DNA from: Podospora pseudoanserina
Lineage: Eukaryota > Ascomycota > Sordariomycetes > Sordariales > Podosporaceae
Length of the DNA stretch: 64,000 nucleotides
NCBI RefSeq assembly: GCF_035222485.1
Contig: NC_085921.1
Coordinates: 3,906,001 to 3,970,000, forward strand
Direction of reading: 5' to 3'
Part shown: piece after piece, positions 22,680 through 34,098 of the stretch
Numbering within the stretch: position 1 is the first letter of the stretch
Layout: every line of letters begins with the position of its first letter
Notes under the pieces: model-generated
What the model saw: the letters and a program-made list of their open reading frames with translations, nothing else
What the model was told of the DNA's origin: nothing
Databases searched by the model: none
Translations under genes and position numbers: made by a program

Positions 22680-24421
22680 GATCATCTGTGCTGCCTTCAT
22701 CTTGGTGGTTTTGCGCAGCGCATCGATATATGCGGCTGTTGGGAGAGCGAGGTGACTGTGTGTTGTATCCGCCACAGAGGTTGTACCATGTACGGGGCAG
22801 GTACCGGGACGTGGGGGACCACACAGCAAGGCAACCTATGCGAAAATGGGCATCGAAGGCGCAGTGCGACGGGGAGCAGTCAAAGAAAGGAAAAACAAGG
22901 CAAGATTAGTCAAGAATGAAGGTATCCGCCTCGAAGAAGTGTTGACCGTCGACCGGAAGATACCAAGGTTCGTGTTTGGATATCGTTAAGGTAGTTGGGA
23001 TGAGGGGTTAGGTTTCAGGCGCACTGAGCAAGTATCAAGTTGGGGCTTTGCGATGAACCCTCGAACGCTCAACAAGCGAAGGGGCGCCCGCCGGGCTGAT
23101 GACGATGGGTGCCTGCCACCGGTGCTCCGAACCGAATTGCCTAAAATGACGAGGTCAATCGCTGGAGGCAACGTTGATATCAAGAGCGCTGGAGATAGAA
23201 AGGCTGAGCGCCAAAATACGGGGGACGGGAAGTTGAGAAGGCAGTAGCTTGTTCGCCAACGGACAAGGCCAACAAATTGAAGGGCCAAAGAGGGGCCCAA
23301 AGACGTGGGCAGCGCAACGCGTGGCGGATGGGGATGTGGACAAGGATGATAAGACCTGTGGACCACAGGGGAAGTGGATGCCCAAAATGTTCACTTTAGC
23401 TTTTGCTAATCATGGAGCAACAAGTTGCCAGAGCAGAGTTTCAGAGTTCAGAGTTCAGATGCTGCTCTTCTTCGGCCACTGATCATCGAGTCATTCAAGG
23501 CGTTCGTTGGATAGTAGCTCTGCTGGCTAAATGTCCACACACACGCGCGACTGATCAAAACCACGAGACAGCATCTTGAATTTCTTGCACAGATACGAAT
23601 ATACAAGCGCTGTGGCTACCTTACCCTACCTGCTGGCCTGCGATTGGATCGCAATGTCCCAGTGAACACCCAGATGCGCACTCCTGACCCAGAACCCCGT
23701 TTCTGTGGGGGAAAGATTAGCTGATGGCGCTCAATAGGGCTGGGCTGTCCATGATGTTGCATCGATAGCTGCGTCTGCACCTGTCAGTCAAACCGCGTTT
23801 TGGGATCTGCAGTTTGACAGAGACCCTTGCCCCGCCTTGCCCCCCGTTCGCAGGTCCGATCGGGGGCTTCGTTATGGTGCTTACCCTAAACGGGCAGATT
23901 GACGTCTCCAATGACGCTCTAGAAGATCTACAAGGGTCTAGAAGAAAGCTTTATCTCGATGCCTGCTGTTGCTGCCATAGTATCGTGAGGGTGACTGGCG
24001 GCAAATGACGAATGTGGTGTTGGCTGGATTTGCAGGTCTACGTAATTCTCAGACTGCTTCCAGAGTCCCAGTGGGAAAACGTGTCGTGAGGTGGTGGCAG
24101 ATGGTCGTAGTTACTAGAGGGGCTTTCGCGGCGTAAGCGTCTCATGATGGCTCAGCAAATCGGTCCGGATAGCCAGAGGCCCAGACACTGGACGGCAGCA
24201 CCGAATGGGATGCCTATTGGTACAAATATACTTCTTCCCCTATAAATAAGCACACTGCGAGCGACCATATTCATTCATCCTTCGCAGCATCCTGGGCCAC
24301 AATTGTGGTCCAGAGGACATTGGTCACCTCATCAGATCCATCTCGCGACTGTGAGAACACACAAGTCTGTTTTAGGCCAAGTATAGGGGGGCTGTTTGAT
24401 TGATACGCTGGCGCAGAGACA

Positions 24422-24429
24422 TGACGTCA
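24422..24429. promoter_or_regulatory. Palindromic CRE, TGACGTCA
   Basis: A perfect 8-base CRE, the binding site of ATF/CREB-type bZIP factors, 611 bases upstream of the acyl-CoA dehydrogenase start. Its use is unproven. Confidence 0.35.
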
Positions 24430-24660
24430 CGATAATATGTTCGTTGTGTTATGCTAGAGAAAATAAAGTGTGATGTAGTAATAGTTGATCTGTTGGCCAT
24501 CAAGGTGTTGAGGGATAACGCTGAAGCACTGTTTTCAAGGCGCAGTAATGAGTAAGGCAGCGGGGCTGGACATGTGAGACAGACGTCAACGCATGTATCG
24601 TAAGTTGAATTTTGGAGAAGATCCTGTTTTGCTAGTAATGAGCTGATCGCGCTACATGAC

Positions 24661-24831
24661 CCGAGGTGAATGCTCCGGATATCATGGTGTTTCCCCCATG
24701 GAAATGTGCAGTGGAAATGCTTACCAACAACAAAAGCGCGGAAAACGGCATGCGCCAACTGAGGGGTTCGATTGGACGGCCCCGGACTCTTGGCAGCCAG
24801 AGACCCACATTCCCCACGAAATCAACCTCGG
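24661..24831. promoter_or_regulatory. Two FarA/FarB-type sites (CCGAGG and CCTCGG) upstream of the acyl-CoA dehydrogenase
   Basis: CCGAGG at 24661-24666 and CCTCGG at 24826-24831 lie about 375 and 210 bases before the ATG. CCTCGG is the published core bound by FarA/FarB/Ctf1 zinc-cluster factors that induce fatty-acid catabolism genes in ascomycetes. The match between site and gene function is suggestive; the motif is only six bases long. Confidence 0.4.
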
Positions 24832-25039
24832 CAGGGAAGGGGTAGCTTGGAACTCGGCTCAACCATCAGCTGAGCCGAACCATTCATCGCCATGCATTGA
24901 ACTCAAAGTGCTCCCGTATTGACCTTGATGCATACGTTTATTAGCAGTGCCGTTGCCTCTGTTCTTTTAGAGTTTGCCGACCTTTTGCCAATTCACCAAA
25001 TCAATCAAGTCTTGTTGAAAGTTTAAAGCCACCAGAAAC

Positions 25040-26574
25040 ATGTCGGCCCAGATCCCCATTGCTGTATGATGAAGCCCCCGTTGCATACGCTCCACCTCCG
25101 CATCCAGCAAGCATATCACTAACATCCAGGTGCAGGTCCGCGATCGCGTTAGCGACAAGGCCGCGAAGACGTTGGACATCGTTGCCAAATTCGTTGATGA
25201 AGAGTGTATTCCGTATGTTCACCTCACCGCTTTCCATATTGAAACCACAGCCGGTCTAATGATGTCATCTCAGTGCCGATACTGTCTTTGAGGCCCAGGT
25301 TGGCGTTGGTGAGGCGAGATGGCAGGCTCACCCCAAGATCCTCGAGGACCTCAAGGAGAAGGCGAGGTCCCTCGGCCTCTGGAACATGTTCCTGCCCAAG
25401 GGTCACTACAAGGAGTCTCCGGGCTTCACCAACCTCGAGTATGGCTTGATGGCCGAGTGGTTGGGCAAGTCCAGAGTTGCCTCCGAGGCGGTCAACTGTG
25501 CTGCTCCTGATACCGGCAACATGGAGGTGTTGGCCAAGTATGGCAATGATGCCCAAAAGGCTCAGTGGCTCAAGCCCTTGATGGACGGTGTCATCCGTTC
25601 GGCTTTCCTCATGACAGAGCCTCAGGTCGCCTCTTCAGATGCTCGGAATATTGAGCTGAAGATGGTCAGAGACGGTGATCACTATGTCTTGAACGGCTCC
25701 GTAAGTGCCATCGTCTTGCTCAACTACACTGCGTAACACTAACAACACAACACAGAAATGGTGGTCCAGTGGTGCCGGTGACCCGCGCTGCAAGATCTAC
25801 ATCGTCATGGGCAAGAGTGACCCCAACAACAAGGACCCATACAGGCAGCAATCCGTCATCCTTGTGCCATCAGACACCAAGGGCATCACTATCCACCGCA
25901 TGCTTTCTGTCTACGGCTACGACGATGCGCCCCATGGCCACGGCCACATTACCTTCCACAATGTCCGCGTCCCGGCTACCAACCTTGTGCTTGGAGAGGG
26001 TCGTGGCTTCGAGATCATCCAGGGCCGTCTCGGTCCCGGCCGTATCCACCACGCCATGAGAACCATTGGTGCTGCTGAGCGTGCCTTGGAGTGGATGCTT
26101 ATGCGTATCAACGACCCGACAAAGACTCCCTTCGGCAAGCAGCTTCGTGAGCATGGCGTTATTCTCGAATGGGTTGCCAAGTCCCGTCTGGAGATTGACG
26201 CTGCTCGCCTGGTTGTTCTCAACGCTGCCATCAAGATGGACGAGCAAGGTCCCAAGGCCGCGCTGAAGGAGATCGCCCAGGCCAAGGTTCTCGTTCCCCA
26301 GACTGCCCTGACTGTCATTGACAGGGCCGTCCAGTCCTTCGGTGGAGCCGGTGTCAGTCAGGACACTCCCTTGGCCAACATGTGGGCTCAGATCCGCACC
26401 CTCAGACTGGCGGATGGACCAGATGAGGTGCATCTGCAGCAGATGGGCAGGAACGAGAACCGCCGTGGCAAGGAGGTTGCTGCCAAGATTGCTGCTCAAA
26501 AAGCAAAGGCTGAGGAGTTGTTGAAGAAGTACAACATCACCAGATCGGAGATTGGCTCCAACATCAAGCGCTAA
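25040..26574 (+). CDS. Acyl-CoA dehydrogenase (ACAD10/11-like)
   Basis: A flavoprotein that oxidises an acyl-CoA to the enoyl-CoA, probably in fatty-acid or branched-chain catabolism in peroxisomes or mitochondria. Four exons: 25040-25063, 25130-25212, 25274-25700, 25756-26574. Total about 450 residues. Exon 1 codes only MSAQIPIA. The FAD-binding dehydrogenase fold is complete: [14 protein letters not shown] matches the ACAD middle-domain signature, [10 protein letters not shown] and PFGKQL match the C-terminal helical domain, and [15 protein letters not shown] matches the flavin-contact motif. An acceptor alternative 6 nt downstream (25136) would drop two residues (VQ) from exon 2; it sits at a better distance from the CTAAC branch site at 25119-25123. 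No cytochrome b5 or kinase domain is fused. No clear PTS1: the C-terminus is SNIKR. Confidence 0.88.
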
Positions 26575-27290
26575 TTTTTTATGCTATAAACACTTTTGGA
26601 TTCTGGCGAATATTTTTGGCATCTGGGAATGACATTACATTATCAATATTTTGTATCTACTGCTCCACCGACAGAATGGGATTTTTCAGTGACTTATTGA
26701 TTTCTCGCTGTAAACAATGGGTGTTTTGGGGTGATCGCAGTCGCCGAGCGCCGTGACTGTGCCTCTCGCCAGGGGCAAGGGCTTGGGGTGTTGTGGAGCC
26801 CGTGCGTCAATGCTCGGTTGCCCGGTCGTTGTTACCCAAAACGGTAGTCTGTTGTTTTTTTTCTGCCGGAACCTGTTTCCTGCACCACACACTTGCTCAA
26901 TTCACTTACGGTCCAAACAACCCACAGCCCAGCATTGACTCTCGCCCCAGTTTGGCAGCCAATTTAAACCGACCAACCCCTCCCTTCACCAATCTTGCCC
27001 CTCGTCGCCTCCAGATACCAGCATCTTTGCTACCTCGGACAACACAGATCCTGCTTTTTTGGCTCCCCCATCTCGTGTTGTTTACGCAACCTACCTTTCA
27101 GCTCGGATCGCTTGGACAGATTCGATTCGTCGATTGCACCTACCCTCCATTCCAGTAGCAGCCCGAGCCCTTCCGTTCCCGTTGCTTGCCCAACCGACCG
27201 ACCGAACCAAGAACCAGTTCTTGTACGACCAAAACAAACCATTACGCCATACAACCATCAGCTGGTAAATCAGTCAAACAACATATAACG
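26575..27290. other. Intergenic region and 5' leader of the Spo12-like gene
   Basis: ACAD 3' flank followed by a long pyrimidine-rich leader in front of the Spo12-like gene. No separate gene seen. Confidence 0.55.
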
Positions 27291-27790
27291 ATGCCTTCCA
27301 ACGTCCTCGCTGCCAAGGACGTCAACATGTCGCTTCCTACCACCAACAACAACAACACGACCCAGACCTCGACTGATACCTGCGGCAAGCCCGATACTAT
27401 GAGTATGGAGTACCACCGTCAGGTCTTTCAGAACAAGATGGCGGCACAGGAGGAGTATGTCTTCCCTCGATCATTCTACTTTCTGTTTGATCAAGTCGCT
27501 AACACGCACCCTCCCAGGAAAACTTACATTTCCCCCTCGGATAACCTCATGTCCCCTTGCACAGCCAAGCTGAGTGCCTTCCGCAGCAAGCAAGTCGGCA
27601 AGTAAGTACACACCTCGCTACCTCTGTCCTATCTTCTGACCACAAATGCTAACCGCACTCCCCTAACAGAGTCAAGCCCAAATCCCTCTTCGCCCAGGCG
27701 TCCTCTAAGAAGCTCGACGCCGCGGGCCAGAGCAGCCTGCTGTTCGGCAACAAGCCCAAGCCCGCTGCTCCTCCTGCCGGCAGCAGCTAG
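27291..27790 (+). CDS. Spo12-like mitotic exit protein
   Basis: Spo12 family proteins act in the FEAR network to release Cdc14 from the nucleolus in anaphase. Three exons: 27291-27454, 27518-27601, 27670-27790, with introns of 63 and 68 nt (GTATGT and GTAAGT donors). The product is 122 residues. The conserved Spo12 block spans the exon junctions: YISPSDNLMSPCTAKLSAFR followed by SKQVGKVKPKSLFAQ. The SPSDN-MSPCTAKL core is the family signature. The rest is Asn/Thr-rich and disordered, with an Ala/Pro-rich tail. ATG 27291 is preferred because the upstream extension in this frame has no ATG. Confidence 0.87.
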
Positions 27791-28490
27791 GCATTGGACA
27801 CGGCGAAACATGAACACCCTTTTTCTTTTTCTCTTCGACATGACCGTTCTCCTCCGACCATAACGGAAACCATTATTTTCTGTTTGTTTGATTACATCGC
27901 TTCTATTTTTTCTTTTGTCAGAGTACACACACTCCCTCTACACAAGAGGGGTGAAGGGGGCAAATTGGTCTATCGGGGGTTTGGGAGGCATTGGGAAACA
28001 TCAAAGGCGTTTGAGGTTTGGCTGCTAGAGAGTTTTTGCTTTGACACTTTACTTTGCCAGACTACCCAAAAGAAATCGGGGGGGAAGGAAGGGGAGTTTT
28101 TTTACTGGGGAGAGATGATTACTACATGATGGATTACACTTTTGCTTTTTTAGCCACAGACAAAACAATTGATGGGGTGGTGTATTATTGCTGCCGTATA
28201 CATTATCTCCGTCTTTTTCTTTTTTGTTAGTGATTGTGTTACTGGCTGGCCTTGACCAGAATGTTTGTTATTGAGGGTGGCGGTTTGACATTTAACACAT
28301 GGTACGGGCTTCTCATGGCATTTTCATCACCCCTTCCAGATACAGATAATCCACACCTACAACTCTCAATCTCGATTTATAGACACATTACATCAACAGT
28401 ACCTATCTTGATACTTGTTTCAGCGCTAGAATCATTCTCATATTTTTCTCGACTAACTACCACCACCACCACCACCACGACGGAACAAAA
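27791..28490. other. Convergent 3' intergenic region Spo12-like / DRG1
   Basis: T-rich 3' flanks of two convergent genes, with a short CAC repeat near 28460-28480. No gene seen. Confidence 0.55.
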
Positions 28491-29908
28491 CTAAGCCTTC
28501 CACCCACTGACAATATATACCACATCCTCATCGCAAACCGGATGACTCAACCCCACCCTCTGCGGTATATGCCTCGCGCTGGCGCCCCAAACGAGCGCAT
28601 ACTTGAACGTATCCTTCAGCGTCCTATGAATCCTGTCACACACATCCTCGATGGTGCTATTACTCCTCACAATCAACGCCTCGCTAAAGTCGGGGTCGTT
28701 CCCCTTCCTCTTGGTGTAAATCCTGACCAGGTTCAGCTCCTTCCAGCACCGGTCAATCACATCCTGGATGCCGAGGTCCAGCTCGCAAGACATGACAACC
28801 GTGTGGGGCTCCCGGGCGAGCTTGTCGAGGAAGTCGAGGGAGACGGAGTCGATCTTGTTGTAGACGTAGAGGCACTTGATGTACTTGCGGTGGTTGGCCA
28901 TGATGACGTCGATGAGGTCGTCGACGGTACAGTTCTCGTCTCGGATGAGGACTTCGCAGTTGAGGATCTTGTAGTCGCGGAGGATGTTCATGATCATTTT
29001 TTCGTCGATTCCTTTGGGGGGGGATTGGAAGGTGATTTTCATGCCGCCGGCTTTTTTGGGTTTGAGGTAGATGTTACTAGCGACGGGGGGTTAGTGGGGG
29101 AGGGGGAGGAAATGGGGAGGAAAGGCGTACGGAGGTTCACGGTTGAGTCTGATGCCTACGGCTTCCAGCTCTGCTTCGAGAAGGGCGCGCTGTTCGGCTC
29201 TCTTGGTGGCGTCGAGGACCATGAGGATGAGATCACTGGTTTTGGCGGCGGAGATGACTTGGCGGCCGCGGCCTTTGCCTTCGGAGGCACCTTCGATGAT
29301 ACCGGGTAGATCGAGGAGTTGGATCTCGGCACCGCCGTACTCGAGGACGCCGGGGATGGCGGTGAGGGTTGTGAAGGCATAGGAGGCCACTTCGGATTTG
29401 GTCTTAGTGACTTTGGAGAGGAAGGTCGATTTACCGACGGAGGGGAAGCCGACGAGGGCTATTCTGGCGTCGCCGGACTTGCTGACGTCGAAACCGGAGC
29501 CACCACCACCGCCGGCGCCCGGGCCAGGTTCGAGGAGTTGTGCGCGGAGACGGGCGAGTTTACTGGGGATGGTGTAAGTATATAGGGGATGTGTTGAGGG
29601 GGAAGGGCCACTCACTTACCCCTTCAAGAGACCCAAGTGATATTCTAGGGTGAGAGTTAGATACTGTACGAATATGAGAGTGGTAAGGTATGAATTTACC
29701 AGTTGCCTTATTCTCTAGATATACCTGTTAGTGAGGTGTTGGGTGATTAGACCAGGTGGTATGTACAAACTTTGAGTCTTCCTCATCTCATCCTCAATCC
29801 TATTTTATTTCACGATTCCGTCAGCCAGTCTGTGCTCACGAGACAACTGGATGAACATGATGATAAATGAGGGACTAACTCCTTGATCTTTTCCGTAATG
29901 TTCACCAT
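28491..29908 (-). CDS. RBG1: Developmentally regulated GTP-binding protein, DRG1/RBG1 family
   Basis: Ribosome-associated Obg-like GTPase that relieves translational pausing together with a DFRP partner (Tma46 in yeast). Six exons: 29908-29880, 29799-29771, 29714-29700, 29644-29620, 29562-29131, 29076-28491; 371 residues. Exons 3 and 4 are only 15 and 25 nt, yet the joined protein ([18 protein letters not shown] then [16 protein letters not shown]) matches the family without a gap. Motifs: G1 [10 protein letters not shown]3 [10 protein letters not shown]4 NKID, and the TGS domain at the C-terminus ending [10 protein letters not shown]. Some donors are unusual (GTTAGT, GTTTGT). It is divergent from CWC2; both act in gene expression. 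Confidence 0.94.
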
Positions 29909-30418
29909 CTTGGCGGTTACGAGACCTTTACAGTGTCTCTACTGTCCCTGTCGGAAGGGTGAGTGGTATAAACCGTAGGTTGATGGCGACAAGCACCAAG
30001 TTCATGTATCAAGCCGATATTCAGCTATAATTCAAGACAGCAGCCAGGACAGACCCCACGTTTCTCAAGTTGGCAGAATTTCTGAGGGGCAGGAGGGGCA
30101 AGAGTGGCACACTCAAATTTTCACCGCCTGCCCACTTTGACTAGCTTGCTTTTAAACTGGGGTCAGCAAGGTGCCTGGGAGCTTGTCAATTTTCCACACC
30201 TACCGAGTGACGCTCGGCGCGTTGCCAGCAGCATCACTTTCGAATCGCGCATTTCACCGCATCAAACTTTCCAGAGCTCCAGTCCAAGATTCAACCATCG
30301 CATTCATCGCCAGCGCACCAATTTTCACTGTGACTGAACATACATACAACATAGATCGTTCAACACACGCCATTCACGACACAACAGCATCATTCTCTCC
30401 AATAACACAACCGCAAAC
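29909..30418. other. Divergent promoter DRG1 / CWC2
   Basis: A 510-base shared upstream region. The CWC2 side is CA-rich leader. No other feature seen. Confidence 0.55.
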
Positions 30419-31630
30419 ATGGCCGAAGTTGTCAACAGGCCAGACACGGCCGTCAACCTGCCCGAGATGGCCTCCGAAGACAGCCTTGCCCTCACCACCA
30501 CAAAAAACACCACAGAAGTCACCGCGCCCGCCGAGAAGAAGGTCAAAAAGATCATTCGCCGCAAGAAGCGACCAGCGCGCGCCCAAGTTGACCCAGCCAC
30601 TGTCAAGTCGGAACCCCCAGCACAAACCGGCACGACATTCAACATCTGGTATAACAAATGGGCGGGCGGCGACAAGGAGGACTCGGCCATGAGCCAAACC
30701 CACGCCAAGGGAAGATGCAACATCGCCCTCGACTCGGGGTACACCAAAGCCGATGGCCATCCAGGCGCCTTCTTCTGCCTATACTTTGCCCGCGGTGTCT
30801 GCCACAAGGGTCAGGACTGCGACTACCTTCACCGTCTTCCCGGCCCGTACGACATCTTCCCCCAAAATGTCGACTGTTTCGGCCGCGACAAGTTCTCGGA
30901 TTACCGCGATGACATGGGTGGTGTTGGGTCTTTCAGTCGGCAAAACCGCACGATTTACGTGGGGAGGATTCATGTGTCGGATGATATCGAGGAGATTGTC
31001 GCGCGCCACTTTGCTGAATGGGGACCGATTGAAAGAATAAGGGTGCTTTCCAACAGGGGCATTGCGTTTGTCACCTACCGGGACTTAGCCAATGCCGAGT
31101 TCGCAAAGGAGGCTATGGCGTGGCAGTCACTGGAGGGCAATGAGATCTTGAATTTGAGGTGGTCGCTTCCAGATCCCAATCCCATGGCCCAGAAGCGAGA
31201 GGCGAGGAGGATCGAGGAGCAGGCTGCCGAGGCGATCAGAAAAGCTCTGCCCGCTGAGTTTGTGGCTGAAATTGAAGGGAAGGACCCAGAGGCGAGGAAG
31301 AGAAGAAAGATTGAAAGCGGGTATGGGTTGGAGGGGTACGAAGCGCCGGATGAGGTTCATTTTGCCAGGGGGCCTAATGCTGTTAATCCAAGGGGAAGGG
31401 AAGGGTTCGAGTTGGAGCATGAGCAGAGGCTGATGCTGGAGGCGGCGGAACAGGAGATGATGCAGGAACAACAGTATGATCAACCACCACCACAACAGCA
31501 GCAGCAGGGCGGGATATTCTCCAGCAGCACTCTCGCCGCGCTTCAAGGCGCCCAGGTAGCAGTTGCTTCAACACCAGCACCCAAGACATCTACAGGGCCG
31601 TTGGTGGCATACGACAGCGACTCGGACTAA
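30419..31630 (+). CDS. CWC2: Pre-mRNA splicing factor CWC2
   Basis: Cwc2 is a Prp19/NineTeen-complex protein that contacts U6 snRNA and the intron in the catalytic spliceosome. Single exon, 403 residues. A basic N-terminal segment (KKIIRRKKRPARA) leads to the Torus domain with a CCCH zinc finger: the last three ligands are in CLYFARGVCHKGQDCDYLH. An RRM follows (about residues 175-255), with RNP-like YVGRIHV and GIAFVTY. The C-terminal third is helical and acidic, with a short Gln run, and ends VAYDSDSD. Domain order and length agree with the family. Confidence 0.93.
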   Translation: MAEVVNRPDTAVNLPEMASEDSLALTTTKNTTEVTAPAEKKVKKIIRRKKRPARAQVDPATVKSEPPAQTGTTFNIWYNKWAGGDKEDSAMSQTHAKGRCNIALDSGYTKADGHPGAFFCLYFARGVCHKGQDCDYLHRLPGPYDIFPQNVDCFGRDKFSDYRDDMGGVGSFSRQNRTIYVGRIHVSDDIEEIVARHFAEWGPIERIRVLSNRGIAFVTYRDLANAEFAKEAMAWQSLEGNEILNLRWSLPDPNPMAQKREARRIEEQAAEAIRKALPAEFVAEIEGKDPEARKRRKIESGYGLEGYEAPDEVHFARGPNAVNPRGREGFELEHEQRLMLEAAEQEMMQEQQYDQPPPQQQQQGGIFSSSTLAALQGAQVAVASTPAPKTSTGPLVAYDSDSD

Positions 31631-31730
31631 GCCAACTCAACCGACTTTGTAGAATATCATCATGGCGTTCCTTTTCTCATGAATATAACTTGGCTACACA
31701 AAAGGCATAATGATACCACATCTGTCTCAC

Positions 31731-32762
31731 CTAACTATTAAATATCCTTGAATAAAGCACCTCATGCCTCCCGAACCAAAGATCCATAACCGGTACATTC
31801 TGCCCTGCTCTTTCGACCTTGGTCCTCCACTCCCGCTTGATCATCTCCGTGATCAGCTCCTGCACCGTCTCCCCAGCAAGTATCTTTTGCGCTTGATATG
31901 GCCCAAACATCCCTGCCCTAACCGCTGCTGAGACGAGTGCTTTGACATGCCCAAATAAAAAGATATACGCCGTCTGCTGCAGACTCAGTCCAACAACAGA
32001 ACATATCGCCCCAAACAGCGGCGCAAGATGAGCGCTCGCGTCCGGGATCTCCTTGCTCGACCCCCTTTTGACCAGCAGCCCAAAAGCCTTGAGATCACCC
32101 CTTTGCGCTGCCGTTACCACTGACGAACCTAGGGGGGGGAGGGATTGCGAAAACGACCTCTCCCATATCCCCAGCAGCGCCCTCCCTTGGGCTACACTCG
32201 CCCGACGGCCAACAGTGCAGATTATGCTTGCGTCCTGGGCGTCATCTAGCTCGACCAGATTCGACAGTGACAGGTCCCGATGCGCCGAGAGGACAAACGG
32301 CAGGGTGGTGGACGCGTAGGAGCTTATCGACAGTGGGAGAAACGCTGCGAAGGATGTGTGAGGGTGGTAAGGGTTTGACTTGTGGCCGTGGGCGAGGTAC
32401 GACTCCAGCCCGGACGAAAAGGCGAAGCTCCCCAGTGGGAGGGCGGAGTCTGAGAGGAGGAGGTGGAAGTGGTTTGGAAGGTCTACCACCAGAAAATTAG
32501 TAAACCTGTAATCTTTTCCCCCAAGAATCAATCAGGGGGTAAAAAAAGGGGGGTGAAACAAACTAGGTGCCAACAGCGGTTGTTCCGGTGATGATGATGA
32601 TGATGATGAGTCGCCCTCAAGCCGGGATCGGGGGTGTTTGCAACGCTTGGCTTTGGCTGCGGCCAGCTTGCGCTCCAGCTCGACGATCTCATTGTCAAGG
32701 TCATCATCGGTGTCTGACTCACGATATGAAGATATCGGGTCCTGAAATAAGTTTATCGTCAT
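31731..32762 (-). CDS. Urease accessory protein UreF
   Basis: UreF joins UreG and UreD/H to load nickel into urease. Two exons: 32762-32564 and 32482-31731, with an 81-nt intron (GTTTGT donor, TACTAAT branch, TAG acceptor). Product 316 residues. The family signature LLLSDSALPLGSFAFSSGLE opens exon 2. An all-helical UreF core with LSLQQTAYIFLFGHVKALVSAAVR and a C-terminal MDLWFGRHEVLYSRIFNS follow. The first 66 residues are a charged extension with a Ser run coded by a GAT repeat on the plus strand (32589-32609). The 100-base gap to the convergent CWC2 stop is tight. Confidence 0.9.
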
Positions 32763-34098
32763 TTTGTAACACTTCTGGAATTGTTTAGAACGAGTTGTTC
32801 AAGTGGGAAACGCAAATCAATTGTGATATCAAAAGGTCGTGTAAATAGACTCTTATTGATAAGAGCCGCAATTCGTCTTATCTAATGAAATCCATTATCT
32901 CACTCTCGTGCTTTCCTGATACTTGCAGCAACAAAATGTTTTGGGCCCGGTAGAATCGGATGCAATTGAGGATGCTCAGTCGGAGTGCTTGAGATATAAG
33001 CCATTGATCCAGACAGGGTGGGTGGAGTTAGGAATTTCTGCTATTTTCCCTAGGTATCTCACACGTACACAGCTGCAACCACGGACAACTGTATGGCAAC
33101 CAGCGCAAAATGTCCCACCCTTTCTGTGTCGTGCGATGCCTTTGCAATCACCATCAGTATAAATTGGTTCGTTCTGTAATAAAGAAATGCGTGTGTGAAC
33201 ATGGACAAGAAGAAATAATTCGTTATTTTACAGCACCGGGGGTTTATATATATACACAACCTGGAAGGAGGCACAATAGATAGAAAGCCTTAAAGTACCA
33301 CCAGGCGTTGGCCATTGATGAGCATTAGGACCAAGCCTGTGCTGAGCCACATCGCGCTGGATATGGGAATAGACGGACTCGGGCCCAAATCGACCGACCT
33401 CTGGTAATATTTTGCGCATCGGCAAACTTTGCTTGTCGCGGACGATCTCTTGTTCTGCTCCTTTCCCTTTCGTTCACCCCTGCCCCCAGTGTTTTGGTAT
33501 GTCGTCATGAGGAAAGACAGCTTTTGACAAGAATGGGGAGAAACACAAAATGACAAGACCACTTGCAACCACAAACCAACCCAAACCCCAAAACCCCACC
33601 CAGCCACCGCCATAATTCAAAACATCTATAGTACAGATTCGCGCCACTTTCTCTATTTGGACATCATCGCCACATATATTGACCGTCTTCTGAAAATGAT
33701 TAGGTCGAGGACTGGGGGGCATGCTTCTCTTAGTGTTCGGAGAGAGATATCGTGAGCGCGGAATGGGGGTCAAAAAAAACAGAAAACGTCCATCGTCCCG
33801 TCCATAAAAGGCCATCATTCAATGACCGTTGCGCTCGTGATCGACGGAAACCCCTTGGCGATGTCGTTATTGGTCGTAGGCGGGCCACGGAAGCCAACCC
33901 TTCATAGTAAAACAGGGGGTGAAGAATGGATAACAGATTGCGAGCATCATCACCGGCAATGGCATCCGGCAAACTGGTCAGTTGTCACTGCCCGACAGGA
34001 ACTGGGCGGGAATTAAGTTGGATATGCGATCTCGAGCGTGAGGGGCGAAGATACAAGGCCTGTAATATCTTACATTATCCGCGGACCTGCGGCAACAT
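32763..34098. other. Intergenic region between UreF and TOM40
   Basis: About 1.3 kb: UreF promoter and TOM40 3' flank. AT-richer than the genes. Open frames on both strands are short and lack recognisable motifs. Confidence 0.5.

Larger units (their letters stand above)
22680..25039. other. 2.4-kb divergent intergenic region (USP / acyl-CoA dehydrogenase)
   Basis: The longest gene-free stretch. Open frames here are short, with no codon bias or recognised motifs. It holds a palindromic CRE and two CCTCGG-type sites, described separately. I see no transposon remnant, tRNA or 5S gene. Confidence 0.5.

Noticed and set aside
24750-24790. GGGGTTCGATT resembling a tRNA B-box
   Set aside because: The flanks do not pair as a T-stem and no acceptor or anticodon arm can be drawn.
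28542-29309. 255-residue frame antisense to DRG1
   Set aside because: Shadow of the GTPase coding sequence.
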